A DNA stretch of 48,833 nt from JBBAFM01 sp041655415 (GCA_964429195.1 CAYSBC010000007.1:1-48833), one strand, 5' to 3'; shown: positions 1-8,547, counted from the first letter of the stretch. Numbers and translations are program-made. The notes: a model not told the origin generated them from the sequence alone.

Positions 1-14
1 CGCCAAATGAAACT

Positions 15-33
15 AAAAAAGACCTACGGTCTT
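15..33 (-). terminator. Intrinsic terminator of tRNA-Leu
   Basis: On the minus strand the stem AAGACC / GGTCTT with a 3-base loop is followed by a T-run (TTTTTAG). It lies directly after the CCA end of the tRNA gene, so it very likely ends that transcript. Confidence 0.7.
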
Positions 34-39
34 ATGTAA

Positions 40-126
40 TGGTGCCGAAGGCGGGAATCGAACCCGCACGATATTGCTACCACTGGATTTTGAATCCAGC
101 GCGTCTGCCAATTCCACCACTTCGGC
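40..126 (-). tRNA. tRNA-Leu, anticodon CAA
   Basis: Read on the minus strand, this folds as a class II tRNA with a long variable arm. The acceptor stem is GCCGAAG (126-120) pairing with CTTCGGC (50-44), followed by discriminator A and an encoded CCA at 42-40. The anticodon stem is CTGGA / TCCAG enclosing the loop TTCAAAA, which gives anticodon CAA. The T arm carries GGTTCGATTCC. A long variable arm plus a CAA anticodon fits tRNA-Leu decoding UUG. It stands alone between its own promoter and terminator. Confidence 0.95.
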
Positions 127-137
127 GCATCTTTTAA

Positions 138-166
138 ATAATAGCATATTTTTTTTGCAATATCAA
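138..166 (-). promoter_or_regulatory. Sigma-A-like promoter of tRNA-Leu
   Basis: The minus strand has TTGATA (166-161), a 17-base spacer and TATTAT (143-138). The -10 box ends 11 bases before the mature tRNA 5' end at 126, a sensible distance for a short 5' leader. This is a pattern match only. Confidence 0.55.
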
Positions 167-291
167 GATTTATAGCCAGAAATATTTTCGAACGCGAATT
201 GCAAATTAAAATGAAACACAATTTATCTCTGTTTAAATGTTAATATTGAATATGTTATGTCTATTTGGTGGTATTCAACTATAACAAGGGC

Positions 292-732
292 TTATTCCAA
301 TACCTCAATACTATCCCCTGCTTTTACCTTGCCCCCTTGAAGTACTTTTGTGAAAATCCCTTCCTTTGGCATAACGCATTTTCCTACTTTCCTTGCAATT
401 TCACATCCTGTATGACATTCTTTACCAATCTGAGTGACTTCCATTAATGTTTCGCCGATTCTTAAGCGAGTGCCAACAGGTAGATTGTAAAGTATGATGC
501 CCTCTGTCGTAATATTTTCGGCAAATATACCATCCTCGAGACCTTCGATGCCTAAATCCTCCATTTTCTTAAAGCTTTCTATTCCAAGGAGGCTGACCTG
601 TCTGTGCCAATTGCCGGCATGGGCATCGCCTTCTAACCCAAAATCTTTTATAAAGTGTCCTTCATCTATGGGGGTCTTAATAACACCCTTCTTAGAACTA
701 ATATTGACATCCAAGACCTTACCCTTTTTCAT
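292..732 (-). CDS. MOSC domain protein
   Basis: The protein has about 146 residues and a single MOSC (MoCo sulfurase C-terminal-like) beta-barrel domain, including the conserved Cys motif GKECHTGC. MOSC proteins bind or sulfurate molybdenum/tungsten pterin cofactors; stand-alone versions in Mo/W operons are thought to handle the cofactor or its sulfur. The start at 732 is preferred because GGAGGGGG lies seven bases upstream. A Met codon at 750 overlaps the moaC stop but would place that ribosome binding site inside the coding region. It is the last gene of the moa/moe/tup group. The family call is firm; the exact reaction is not known. Confidence 0.85.
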   Translation of the reverse strand: MKKGKVLDVNISSKKGVIKTPIDEGHFIKDFGLEGDAHAGNWHRQVSLLGIESFKKMEDLGIEGLEDGIFAENITTEGIILYNLPVGTRLRIGETLMEVTQIGKECHTGCEIARKVGKCVMPKEGIFTKVLQGGKVKAGDSIEVLE

Positions 733-746
733 GAAATCCCCCTCCT

Positions 747-1232
747 TCATAGATCATCCTGCTCTTCTTCCCTTTGATAGTTTCCTGATTTGCCACCTGT
801 CTTTTTAATCAATCGGATATTTTCGATGACCATATTTTTATCCATGGCTTTGCACATGTCATAAATAGTTAAGGCAGCCAGGGATACAGCTGTAAGAGCT
901 TCCATTTCAACCCCGGTTTTTCCTATGGTTTTGACCTCGGCTTCAATTTCAATTCCTTCGTCAAGAATATGAAAGCGGATATCAGCCCCTGAAAGAAGAA
1001 TATTATGGCACATGGGAATGAGGTCAGAAGTTTTTTTAGCAGCTATGATACCGCCTATTTGGGCAACAGACAGTACATCGCCCTTTTTAATGAGTCCATC
1101 CTTTATTTTGAGAATGGTGTCCTTATGCATGCGTATCATACCCCTGGCAATAGCCAGCCTTTTTGTATCCTCTTTATCGCTTATTTCAACCATATGGGCT
1201 CTACCATTTTCATTAAAATGTGTGAATTCCAT
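747..1232 (-). CDS. moaC: Cyclic pyranopterin monophosphate synthase accessory protein MoaC
   Basis: MoaC works with MoaA to convert GTP to cyclic pyranopterin monophosphate, the first committed step of molybdopterin synthesis in the cytosol. The 161-residue length is normal. Family signatures visible are the MCHN segment (about residue 75), the G-VEMEAL segment (about 110) and the K-GGKSG tail. The start ATG at 1232 has the site AGGAGG upstream, which is embedded in the last Gly codons of moaA, so the two genes are translationally coupled. A basic, charged C-terminus extends slightly past the usual end. Confidence 0.95.
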   Translation of the reverse strand: MEFTHFNENGRAHMVEISDKEDTKRLAIARGMIRMHKDTILKIKDGLIKKGDVLSVAQIGGIIAAKKTSDLIPMCHNILLSGADIRFHILDEGIEIEAEVKTIGKTGVEMEALTAVSLAALTIYDMCKAMDKNMVIENIRLIKKTGGKSGNYQREEEQDDL

Positions 1233-1233
1233 A

Positions 1234-2190
1234 TTATCCTCCTATTTGTCCCATGTTTTTCTTAATATATTGGCCATCCTCCAAATGATGGGATTCCGGT
1301 TTTCGATTGATAGCTTCTAAAATGATAGGCTCCAGCTTTTCACCTCGTCTTAAAGGCCCCCTCAAATCTATTTCTTCATTGGAATGAAGGCAGAGCTGCA
1401 ATTTGCCCTGTGAAGTCAGCCTGACTCTGTTACAAGCAGCACAAAACTTACATGAAATAGGGTTGATGAGCCCTACTCTTCCCTTGCTCTCAGGTAAACG
1501 ATAATAGGTAGCTGCAGAGGAAATATCCTCATCTTCTACTTTTACCAATGCATTCATTTTTTCCAAAACAGTGGCATTTGGAATAAAATGATGCAATGCC
1601 CAGTGAGTTGCCTCGCCTGTAGGCATGAGTTCAATAAAACGAACATCGATTTCTTCATTCTTCGTAAGGTTAACAAAGGTTTCTATTTCATCTTCATTAA
1701 ATCCGCCCATCAAGACAACATTCAATTTAATTGGCTTAAGTCCAACACGCTTAGCTTCTTCGATTCCTTCAAGAACATCCTTTAATTGACCTTTTCTTGT
1801 GATATCCGAATACCTTTCCGCTTGAAGAGTATCTAGGCTGATATTGACTCGGGTTAGCCCTGCTTCTTTTAAACCTTTGGCATAGGACTTGAGCAAAAGG
1901 CCATTCGTTGTCATAGCTAAGTCGCTTACACCTTTTATTTGGGCTATTTTTTGGACTAAATGGAGTATGCCATGCCTTACTAAGGGTTCACCACCTGTTA
2001 TTCTTATCTTATTAATACCCAATCCTACAAAAGCCTTAGCAATCTCTTCAATCTCTTCAAGAGTTAAAATGTCTGAATGCTTTGTTTTGCTTATACCACT
2101 CTCGGGCATACAATATTTGCATCTTAAATTGCATAAATCTGTAACAGATATACGCAAATAATTGATTTCTCTTAAAAACAGATCCCTCAT
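1234..2190 (-). CDS. moaA: GTP 3',8-cyclase MoaA
   Basis: MoaA is the radical SAM enzyme that acts with MoaC on GTP in pterin-cofactor synthesis. The N-terminal cluster motif CNLRCKYC uses Cys 20, 24 and 27. The C-terminal substrate-binding cluster is CKFCAAC with a further Cys in LQLCL. The protein ends in Gly-Gly, the conserved tail that reaches the active site. ATG 2190 is chosen because residues MRDLFLREINYLRISVTD match the usual N-terminus; an in-frame TTG at 2211 is a weaker alternative. Its stop overlaps the moaC ribosome binding site. Confidence 0.95.
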   Translation of the reverse strand: MRDLFLREINYLRISVTDLCNLRCKYCMPESGISKTKHSDILTLEEIEEIAKAFVGLGINKIRITGGEPLVRHGILHLVQKIAQIKGVSDLAMTTNGLLLKSYAKGLKEAGLTRVNISLDTLQAERYSDITRKGQLKDVLEGIEEAKRVGLKPIKLNVVLMGGFNEDEIETFVNLTKNEEIDVRFIELMPTGEATHWALHHFIPNATVLEKMNALVKVEDEDISSAATYYRLPESKGRVGLINPISCKFCAACNRVRLTSQGKLQLCLHSNEEIDLRGPLRRGEKLEPIILEAINRKPESHHLEDGQYIKKNMGQIGG

Positions 2191-2220
2191 AGCCTCTACC
2201 TCACTGACCAACCTAAAAAA

Positions 2221-4113
2221 CTAATCTATAACAATGATTTCTCCAATGCCCTTGCAATCATAACCTCCTAGTGCATACACCCTATCGGTAAATTCCTGTG
2301 ACTGAATGATTTTCAGAAATCTTTTCATTCTCTCATCCTCCAGAAAGTCATGAGGAACAAGGAAATCATAATCCTCGAAACCAATTTCTATAAAATCTAA
2401 ATCCATAGCCTTTGCAGCTGAGGCGATGCCTAATCCTGTTGTTGCTGTACCTGATTTTACTGCCATGGCAACGGTCATATGGGTAGTCATTTCCCTATCA
2501 TAGCCTTTCACATCTGTTGTAGCGATAGATAGTTTTTGTAAAAGGTAATCCAGCAGCATTCGGGTACCTGCCCCTCTCTGACGGTTGACATAGGTGACAT
2601 CTTTTCGTGCTATATCTTCAATTCCCTTTATATTGGAAGGGTTGCCTTGTGCTATAATCAAACCTTGAAGACGTTTTACCCCTTTGATAAGGGCCATCTT
2701 TTTCCCTTGAAAGTATTTTTTGATATAGGAGATATTATATTGACCTGTCGCCATATCTAATAAATGAATAGGTGCAAGATGGCATTCATCTCTTTTCATG
2801 GCCATAATTCCTCCCATGCTTCCTACATGGCCGGAACTGAGGGGCATCATATCCGAAATGACATCCATAATAAGGTCATGACTACCTATTGAAACGATGG
2901 TTTCCTTAATATTAGAAATGCTTTTCAGAAGCCTAACATCAACTTCTTGCCCTGCTTCGACCCCTTCACTGTTTTGTGGGATAGAAACAAGTCCGTCGGC
3001 TTTCACAAGGCTCATGGTTGCGCCTGCACCGCTGGATAAAGGTGTCGCAACATAGTGTTCGTGAACATAACCGAGATTAACCCTGATGATATCTTTGTTT
3101 TTCAAGGAAGAAACGATTCTTTTAGAGATAATGGCTTTTATTTCATCCTTTACTTCCTTTTGACCTGTATAAGAATAGATTAAAGATTTCACAAAAGTAT
3201 CAAAAACTAAATAAGCAGACACAGGATAACCTGGGATACCAATAACTGGTTTATTGTTAACTATGCCTAAAATCGTTGGTTTACCAGGTTTCATGGCTAT
3301 GCCATGGACAACAACTTCTCCTAATTCTTTGATTGCCTTCACTGTAAAGTCTTTATCACCGGCTGAGGAGCCTGCATTAACCAGAAGTATGTCATTTTCT
3401 TTTACACCTTTTAAGATGGCCTGTTTTAACAGTTCCAAGTTATCCTCTACCGGCGAGTAGCGATTGGATTCTCCACCGTATTCTTGTATTAATCCTTCGA
3501 ATACTCTTGAATTGGACTCAATGATCTTGCCTTCTTTCAATTCTGAAAAACTTTCCACCAGTTCTGAACCTGTTGGAATAATACCGACAGAAGGTTTTTT
3601 ATAGGCATCAATTTTTTCGATTCCTCCGGATATAAGGGCTCCCATATCCATTGGTCTTATCTTATGCCTTGAGGGTATAATCATTTCCGTAGCGACAATA
3701 TCCTCCCCTATTGTGCGGACATATTGCCATGGATAGGCTGCTTTAATGATTTGAATTTTACCCTGTCCCAAATCAATGACATCCTCAATCATAATCACCG
3801 CATCATAAGAAGCTGGGATCAAATGTCCTGTATTGATGTAAATGAAGTCCTTTTCTTCTTCCAATGTTAAGGGATGAATATCACTGGCTTCATAAGTTTT
3901 CTCAGCTTTTACAGCTATGCCGTCCATAGCTGCCGAAGTATAATGAGGGGATGATTTTTCTGCGTAAACTGCTCGATAAGTTATTCTCCCCAGTGATTCC
4001 AGTACATGTATTTCTTCAAAGGATGAACCGCTTATCAATTTTTCCGAATAGATTTTTTGAGCTTCCTCTACATCCATGTTGGCTATATAGACGTTTCTAT
4101 CTTCCTTTTTCAT
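2221..4113 (-). CDS. MoeA-like molybdopterin molybdotransferase fused to a PBP-like domain
   Basis: The protein has about 630 residues. Roughly the first 400 are a complete MoeA, which inserts molybdate or tungstate into adenylylated pterin, including the SAAMDGIA, GSSAGDKD, MKPGKP and GIPGYPVS segments. The last 200 residues resemble the periplasmic-binding-protein-like domain (PF12727 type) found on some archaeal and clostridial MoeA paralogues. That domain lacks a signal peptide and should be cytosolic, perhaps binding an oxyanion or acting as a sensor; this is inference. The start at 4113 has AAAGGAG at good spacing; the Met at 4131 would bury it. A second MoeA lies 38 bases upstream. Confidence 0.9.
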   Translation of the reverse strand: MKKEDRNVYIANMDVEEAQKIYSEKLISGSSFEEIHVLESLGRITYRAVYAEKSSPHYTSAAMDGIAVKAEKTYEASDIHPLTLEEEKDFIYINTGHLIPASYDAVIMIEDVIDLGQGKIQIIKAAYPWQYVRTIGEDIVATEMIIPSRHKIRPMDMGALISGGIEKIDAYKKPSVGIIPTGSELVESFSELKEGKIIESNSRVFEGLIQEYGGESNRYSPVEDNLELLKQAILKGVKENDILLVNAGSSAGDKDFTVKAIKELGEVVVHGIAMKPGKPTILGIVNNKPVIGIPGYPVSAYLVFDTFVKSLIYSYTGQKEVKDEIKAIISKRIVSSLKNKDIIRVNLGYVHEHYVATPLSSGAGATMSLVKADGLVSIPQNSEGVEAGQEVDVRLLKSISNIKETIVSIGSHDLIMDVISDMMPLSSGHVGSMGGIMAMKRDECHLAPIHLLDMATGQYNISYIKKYFQGKKMALIKGVKRLQGLIIAQGNPSNIKGIEDIARKDVTYVNRQRGAGTRMLLDYLLQKLSIATTDVKGYDREMTTHMTVAMAVKSGTATTGLGIASAAKAMDLDFIEIGFEDYDFLVPHDFLEDERMKRFLKIIQSQEFTDRVYALGGYDCKGIGEIIVID

Positions 4114-4151
4114 AATAGGGACTCCTTTCATAGCTCGCCCAATTTTTATAT

Positions 4152-5378
4152 TTATATAAAATAGACTTCTCTTTCTTCACCTTGATATAAACCTTCTTCA
4201 TGAGCTTTCATGACAATATAACCATTGGAGTTCGAAAGCAAGGTAATCATTCCTGATTTTCCAAGGACCGGTACTGCATGAAGATGACCATCTTTTTCAA
4301 CGAGGCTAACCATTTGATAAGTTTCCTGTCCGGGCGAAGAATGAATATTAAAATCCAGGATGGCCTTGGTCTTGATGATGTCCTCTTTTATTTCCATCTT
4401 ATTCTTTATAAAATACTCTACAATGGCTTTAAATACAATGATTGAAGATACAGGGTGTCCCGGAAGTCCAAATACAGGCTTGCCATGAGCTTCGCCTACC
4501 AAGGTGGGTTTGCCGGGCTTGATAGAAAGACCATGAATAAAAACACCTTGTCCAGTCAAAGTATTCATTAATTCATAGGTATAATCCTTTGTGCCTACTG
4601 AGCTTCCGCCGGATATAATGATGATATCAGCAGAATCAAGCGCCTGGCTCAATTCACATTTTAGTTTTTCAAAATCGTCCTTCACAATAACCCTGCGGAC
4701 CACATCCCCTCCAAGCTTTTTTATCAAGGCATAGAGAGCATAACCGTTGATATCTCTAATTTTACCTTTATCCAGCGGTTCATGTAAATCTATAATCTCA
4801 TCTCCTGTGGATAGGATAAAAAAACGAGGTTTTTTATAAACCTTAAGAGTGGCCATACCTATAGCGGCTAAAACACCTATATCTTGGGGTCTAATTTTTT
4901 TACCCTTTTCAAGGATGACCTCACCTTCTCCTACGTCATCCCCCTGAAAAAGCATATTTTCTTTGTAAGCAACAGGTTTATAAAGAGCAATTAGATTGTC
5001 GCCTAATTGCTCAACATGCTCAATCATGATTACCGCATCTGCTCCCTCGGGTACAATTCCTCCCGTAGGAACATAGACTGCTTCTCCGTCCAAAATCGTT
5101 AAATTTGTGTTTTCTCCCATGATGGTTTCACCGATAAGATTCAGAAAACTTGGCAATGTTTCACTGGCACCATGACTATTTTGGCTCTTGATCGCATACC
5201 CATCTACAATAGAACGATTAAATCCGGGTACATCGATACCTGAAACAGTGTTTTCTGCAGCTATTCTGTCTAAAGCATCTAATATCCCGATTTCTTCAGT
5301 TCCCAGCTTCAGACGCATAAAGGTTTCATTTATTCTTTTTCTGGCTTCATCGACAGAAATAACGTTAAAAAAATCCAT
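4152..5378 (-). CDS. moeA: Molybdopterin molybdotransferase MoeA
   Basis: This stand-alone MoeA has 408 residues, the normal length. It catalyses metal insertion into molybdopterin-AMP. Conserved segments are the N-terminal SIVDGYA, the central SGGSSVGTKD, and IKPGKPTLVGE followed by GLPGHPVS near residue 300. It begins directly after the tupC stop (TAGATG), with its ribosome binding site AAAGGTG in the last tupC codons, so it is co-translated with the transporter. Having a MoeA with and a MoeA without the PBP-like tail side by side suggests that one may be specific for tungsten; the sequence alone cannot say which. Confidence 0.93.
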   Translation of the reverse strand: MDFFNVISVDEARKRINETFMRLKLGTEEIGILDALDRIAAENTVSGIDVPGFNRSIVDGYAIKSQNSHGASETLPSFLNLIGETIMGENTNLTILDGEAVYVPTGGIVPEGADAVIMIEHVEQLGDNLIALYKPVAYKENMLFQGDDVGEGEVILEKGKKIRPQDIGVLAAIGMATLKVYKKPRFFILSTGDEIIDLHEPLDKGKIRDINGYALYALIKKLGGDVVRRVIVKDDFEKLKCELSQALDSADIIIISGGSSVGTKDYTYELMNTLTGQGVFIHGLSIKPGKPTLVGEAHGKPVFGLPGHPVSSIIVFKAIVEYFIKNKMEIKEDIIKTKAILDFNIHSSPGQETYQMVSLVEKDGHLHAVPVLGKSGMITLLSNSNGYIVMKAHEEGLYQGEEREVYFI

Positions 5379-6011
5379 CTATTTAATCACCTTTCCATTG
5401 TTCATATAGATTATTTTATCACATAATCGCTCAGCTTGTTCCATACTATGTGTAACTATAATGACAGAAGCACATGACTTTCGGTTATAGCGGATGATTT
5501 CTCTTTCCAATATCTCAAGTGAAAGCGGATCGATATTGGATGTAGGTTCATCCAATAAGAGTAATCGGGGTTCAAAAACCAAAGCTCTTGCTAGGGAAAC
5601 CTTTTGTGACTCCCCTCCTGACAAGGATCTGGCATTTTGCTGCTTAAGGGAAGTAATTTCCAGATTATTTAATATTTCTTCTACCTTAACTTTTATCTTT
5701 TCCTTAGGAGTTTTACGGATTTTTAGCGGATAGGCAATATTTTCGTAAACGCTTCTATGAAATAAATAGGGTTTTTGGAAAACCAATGTCATTTTCTTCT
5801 GTATGGCTCTATTAAGTTCCTGCCCGTCATAGGTCACATGACCTTCATAATCATGGTCCAGACCTGCTAGGATTCGAAGCAAGGTGGTCTTACCTGCACC
5901 ATTGGGGCCAACGATTCCCATAATCTGTCCTTTTTCAATTCCATAATGATCTATATCTAAAACCAAGCGCTCTCCATAGGCTTTTTTGATAGCATTTAAT
6001 TGTATTTCCAT
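5379..6011 (-). CDS. tupC: Tungstate ABC transporter ATP-binding protein
   Basis: This 210-residue ABC ATPase shows Walker A GPNGAGKT (residues 35-42), signature LSGGESQKVS (about 130), Walker B LLLLDEP and the switch His in IIVTHS. It energises the TupB permease. It lacks the C-terminal TOBE domain common in ModC, which favours TupC. The start has the site GGGGGC, and tupB ends in TGAAATG overlapping this region, so the two genes are tightly coupled. Confidence 0.9.
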   Translation of the reverse strand: MEIQLNAIKKAYGERLVLDIDHYGIEKGQIMGIVGPNGAGKTTLLRILAGLDHDYEGHVTYDGQELNRAIQKKMTLVFQKPYLFHRSVYENIAYPLKIRKTPKEKIKVKVEEILNNLEITSLKQQNARSLSGGESQKVSLARALVFEPRLLLLDEPTSNIDPLSLEILEREIIRYNRKSCASVIIVTHSMEQAERLCDKIIYMNNGKVIK

Positions 6012-6012
6012 T

Positions 6013-6702
6013 TCAGCCCCCTTGATTGTAATTATAGATTAAACTGTTGACAATAAAGGACAACAACAGCAAGACTAAACCTAACGCTATTGCCGTTGGA
6101 TAATCTCCCATGGAGTTGAACATGGCAATAGATGTGGTAATAACGCGTGTATCATTTTTTATATTCCCTCCAACGATCATCACTGCTCCAACCTCTGATA
6201 TTGCCCGGGAAAATGTAGTGACTATATTGATGAGTATATCCATTTTTAATTCTCTTATCATTAAAAAGAGGGTGTTTATTTTGCTTCCACCCATGGTTAT
6301 ACCCATTTCCTTAATTTCTTTACCCCTTGTCCTTGAAAGATTAAAGGTTAATCCAAGGCATAATGGAATAACTAATAAGGTTTGAGCAATGATCATCGCT
6401 TGAGGTGTAAATAATAATTGCAAGGAACCAAAAGGTCCACGTCTGGCCAACAGGATAGCTACAACTAATCCAACTATAACAGATGGCACGCTCATAGATG
6501 TAAAAAGCAATCTCGAGAAGATTCTTTTTCCTTTAAATTCCTTAGCACCAAGATAAATTCCCAAAGGAATAGAGAAAGTGGAAGAAATGAGAGTCGCTGT
6601 AGAGGATACAAGGAGTGATAAAATAATAATACCGTACACTTCTTGATCAAAGCTTGTCAATAATTGAATTGCCTTAAAAAATCCATCTATAATATAATCC
6701 AT
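6013..6702 (-). CDS. tupB: Tungstate ABC transporter permease
   Basis: The permease has about 229 residues and several hydrophobic membrane segments of the binding-protein-dependent transport fold. The cytoplasmic EAA-like loop (RTRGKEIKEMGITMGGS, about residues 125-145) is where the ATPase docks. The start is taken as ATG 6702 with GAGGGG upstream; an in-frame GTG at 6711 lies too close to that site. It sits between the binding protein and the ATPase in the usual tupABC order. Confidence 0.9.
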   Translation of the reverse strand: MDYIIDGFFKAIQLLTSFDQEVYGIIILSLLVSSTATLISSTFSIPLGIYLGAKEFKGKRIFSRLLFTSMSVPSVIVGLVVAILLARRGPFGSLQLLFTPQAMIIAQTLLVIPLCLGLTFNLSRTRGKEIKEMGITMGGSKINTLFLMIRELKMDILINIVTTFSRAISEVGAVMIVGGNIKNDTRVITTSIAMFNSMGDYPTAIALGLVLLLLSFIVNSLIYNYNQGG

Positions 6703-6743
6703 TTCTTCCACTACCCCTCTTAGTCTTTACAAATTATTCTTTA

Positions 6744-7598
6744 CTAATTAGCATTCGGTGTAAAGAGTGGCATTCCAAACTTATCCACCCCGAATTCACC
6801 TATTAAGCTTTGTGTTTCGTCAGAAAGCATCCATTCCATGAAAATGATTGCATCTTCAGCTTTTATATTTTCATTTTTTTCTGGGTTAACAGGGATGATG
6901 CCATATTGATTAAATAATTTTTCATCTTTTTCTAGCAAAATGTCTAATTCTACAACATCCATTAGATTTAAGTATGTAGCTCTGTCGGTTAAGGTATAGC
7001 CTAATTTTTCATCAGCCATCTTTAAGACATCAGCCATTCCCTTACCTGCTGAAATATACCATTCTCCTTCAGGTTCGATTTCTGCTTCAGCCCATAAATT
7101 CTTTTCCATAATGTGGGTGCCTGATTCGTCTCCTCTAGATACAAAAGGTGCTTCGTTTTCGGCTATCAGCTTGAATCCTGCTATGATGTCTTGAGGTGCT
7201 TTTTCCTTTAGCTTGGCCGGATCGTCTTCTGGACCAACGACAACAAAATCATTATACATCACATCATGTCTCACAACGCCATGTCCTTCTTGCATAAAAA
7301 TTTCTTCAGTTGCTTTAGCATGAACTAAGAGAATATCAGCTTCGCCGTCTCTACCCATTTGGAGGGCTTGTCCTGTTCCTACAGCTACAACTTTAACATT
7401 AATATTCGATTCTTCTTTAAAGATCGGCAATAAATAATCTAATAATCCGCTGTCTCTTGTACTGGTAGTCGTTGCCAAAATAATATCTCTTTCTTCAGCC
7501 TGTGGATCCGGTTGTTGATCAGTATCATTACTACAACCTACCAAGGCAAATGAAAATACCAGTGCTAAAATTAATAATATGGACAATATTTTTCTCAT
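6744..7598 (-). CDS. tupA: Tungstate-binding lipoprotein TupA
   Basis: TupA is the extracellular substrate-binding lipoprotein of a tungstate ABC importer. A type II signal peptide ends at Cys22 (LVGC lipobox). The mature protein carries TTTSTRDSGLLDYLLP near residues 43-58, the oxyanion-binding N-terminal segment typical of TupA rather than ModA or WtpA, and the later SRGDESGTH motif. At 284 residues it is of normal length. It is the first gene of tupA-tupB-tupC-moeA and follows a 460-base leader with a candidate Moco/Tuco riboswitch and a large palindrome. Confidence 0.92.
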   Translation of the reverse strand: MRKILSILLILALVFSFALVGCSNDTDQQPDPQAEERDIILATTTSTRDSGLLDYLLPIFKEESNINVKVVAVGTGQALQMGRDGEADILLVHAKATEEIFMQEGHGVVRHDVMYNDFVVVGPEDDPAKLKEKAPQDIIAGFKLIAENEAPFVSRGDESGTHIMEKNLWAEAEIEPEGEWYISAGKGMADVLKMADEKLGYTLTDRATYLNLMDVVELDILLEKDEKLFNQYGIIPVNPEKNENIKAEDAIIFMEWMLSDETQSLIGEFGVDKFGMPLFTPNAN

Positions 7599-7727
7599 TT
7601 TTTATTCACCTACTATTCTTATATTTTAGTTTGAAAATTTCCGAGTCGATTATTGATAATCAACATAACCTCCTCTCATAAAACTACTAAATCCCCGCTT
7701 TGAATGCGTTATTGAATACAAAAAACA

Positions 7728-7843
7728 AAAATAGTCCATAACATAAGCAGTAGAAATCTACAAATCTTCGATTTGTGATTTCCTTGCATCAGTTCGCCAT
7801 CAATTTGCATAGTAAATTGGGCGAGCTACGAAGGGACTATTTT
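7728..7843. repeat. Nested palindrome (outer stem with two inner hairpins) in the tupA leader
   Basis: An outer inverted repeat AAAATAGTCC (7728-7737) / GGACTATTTT (7834-7843) encloses two hairpins. One is 7753-7766 / 7770-7782 (GAAATC and ACAAATC arms, 3-base loop). The other is 7794-7806 / 7814-7824 (TCGCC and CAATTT arms). On the minus strand the outer stem is followed by TTTTTGTTTTTT, so it could act as a terminator in the tup leader. The cloverleaf layout also fits a small MITE or REP-like insertion. No coding capacity is seen here. Confidence 0.7.
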
Positions 7844-7860
7844 GAGTATTACAAAAAACT

Positions 7861-7968
7861 CACTCAAAAGTTAAACTTCCCTTTCCAAATACGGGAGGCA
7901 TAAGAATTTCTCCTTATACCCATTGGTTTAATTCCATAGCGGCGCTTTAGGATATTAAACTCGGAAAA
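7861..7968 (-). promoter_or_regulatory. Candidate Moco/Tuco (metal-pterin cofactor) riboswitch
   Basis: On the minus strand this region contains the segment ATGCCTCCCGTATTTGG with the GCCTCCC core that I associate with the Moco RNA family, followed by GGGAAGT. Paired flanking segments are AGTTTAAT / ATTAAAC and TAAGGAG / CTTA. It lies in the 5' leader of tupA within a cofactor-synthesis locus, the expected setting for this RNA class. Recognition is from memory of the motif plus context; a covariance-model search would decide it. The rest of the 7599-8058 gap holds the palindrome at 7728-7843 and otherwise only AT-rich sequence. Confidence 0.5.
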
Positions 7969-8058
7969 TTCGCTTTGATTACATTTACAAATTTCGACAC
8001 TTATTTAAAAAATCCTTTTATTTTTAAATGAAAATATAAATTCAAATAAAAATTATCT

Positions 8059-8547
8059 TTACCTTGAACATTCGTGAGCTTGTCCTTTTAAGACTTCCAG
8101 TCCATGAGGAAGGGTAGCAAGTATATATTCCAAGGATTCTTGAACTGCTTTTGGGCTACCGGGCAGATTGATAATGAGGGTTTGATTTCTGATTCCAGAG
8201 GTGGCTCTAGAAAGCATTGCTCTCGGCGTTATTTGCAAGCTATAAGCCCTGATGGCCTCCGAAATGCCGGGAGTCAACCTGTCAATGGCCCTTAAAGTTG
8301 CTTCCGGTGTCCTATCTCTTTGACCAAAGCCTGTTCCGCCGGTTGTGAGTATGAGATCAACCTTTAAATCATCAGCCATAGCAATCATTTCATGAAGCAA
8401 CTTTTCTTCATCATCAGGTAGAATAATATATTTTTCTATAATATATCCATTGTTTTTCAGTATATCGGATATTATTTTGCCGCTTAAGTCTTCTCTTTCA
8501 CCGATGGAACCTTTATCACTGGCAGTGATGATACCTACTTTGTACAT
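8059..8547 (-). CDS. mog: Molybdopterin adenylyltransferase, MogA/MoaB family
   Basis: This protein adenylylates molybdopterin before MoeA-mediated metal insertion. Its 162 residues form a single MoCF domain with the conserved TTGGTGFGQRDRTPEAT (about residues 68-84) and the NLPGSP segment. The start has AAGGAGG eight bases upstream. It lies upstream of the tup leader, in the same orientation, with a putative promoter of its own at 8588-8616. MogA and MoaB cannot be separated confidently by eye. Confidence 0.9.
   Translation of the reverse strand: MYKVGIITASDKGSIGEREDLSGKIISDILKNNGYIIEKYIILPDDEEKLLHEMIAMADDLKVDLILTTGGTGFGQRDRTPEATLRAIDRLTPGISEAIRAYSLQITPRAMLSRATSGIRNQTLIINLPGSPKAVQESLEYILATLPHGLEVLKGQAHECSR

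Noticed and set aside
24..221. Open frame of 65 codons on the minus strand across the first 220 bases
   Set aside because: It reads straight through the tRNA-Leu gene; there is no ribosome binding site and the sequence is fully explained by the tRNA.
5379..7598. Molybdate transporter ModABC
   Set aside because: The binding protein has the TTTS-type TupA segment and the ATPase lacks a TOBE tail, which fits tungstate TupABC better.
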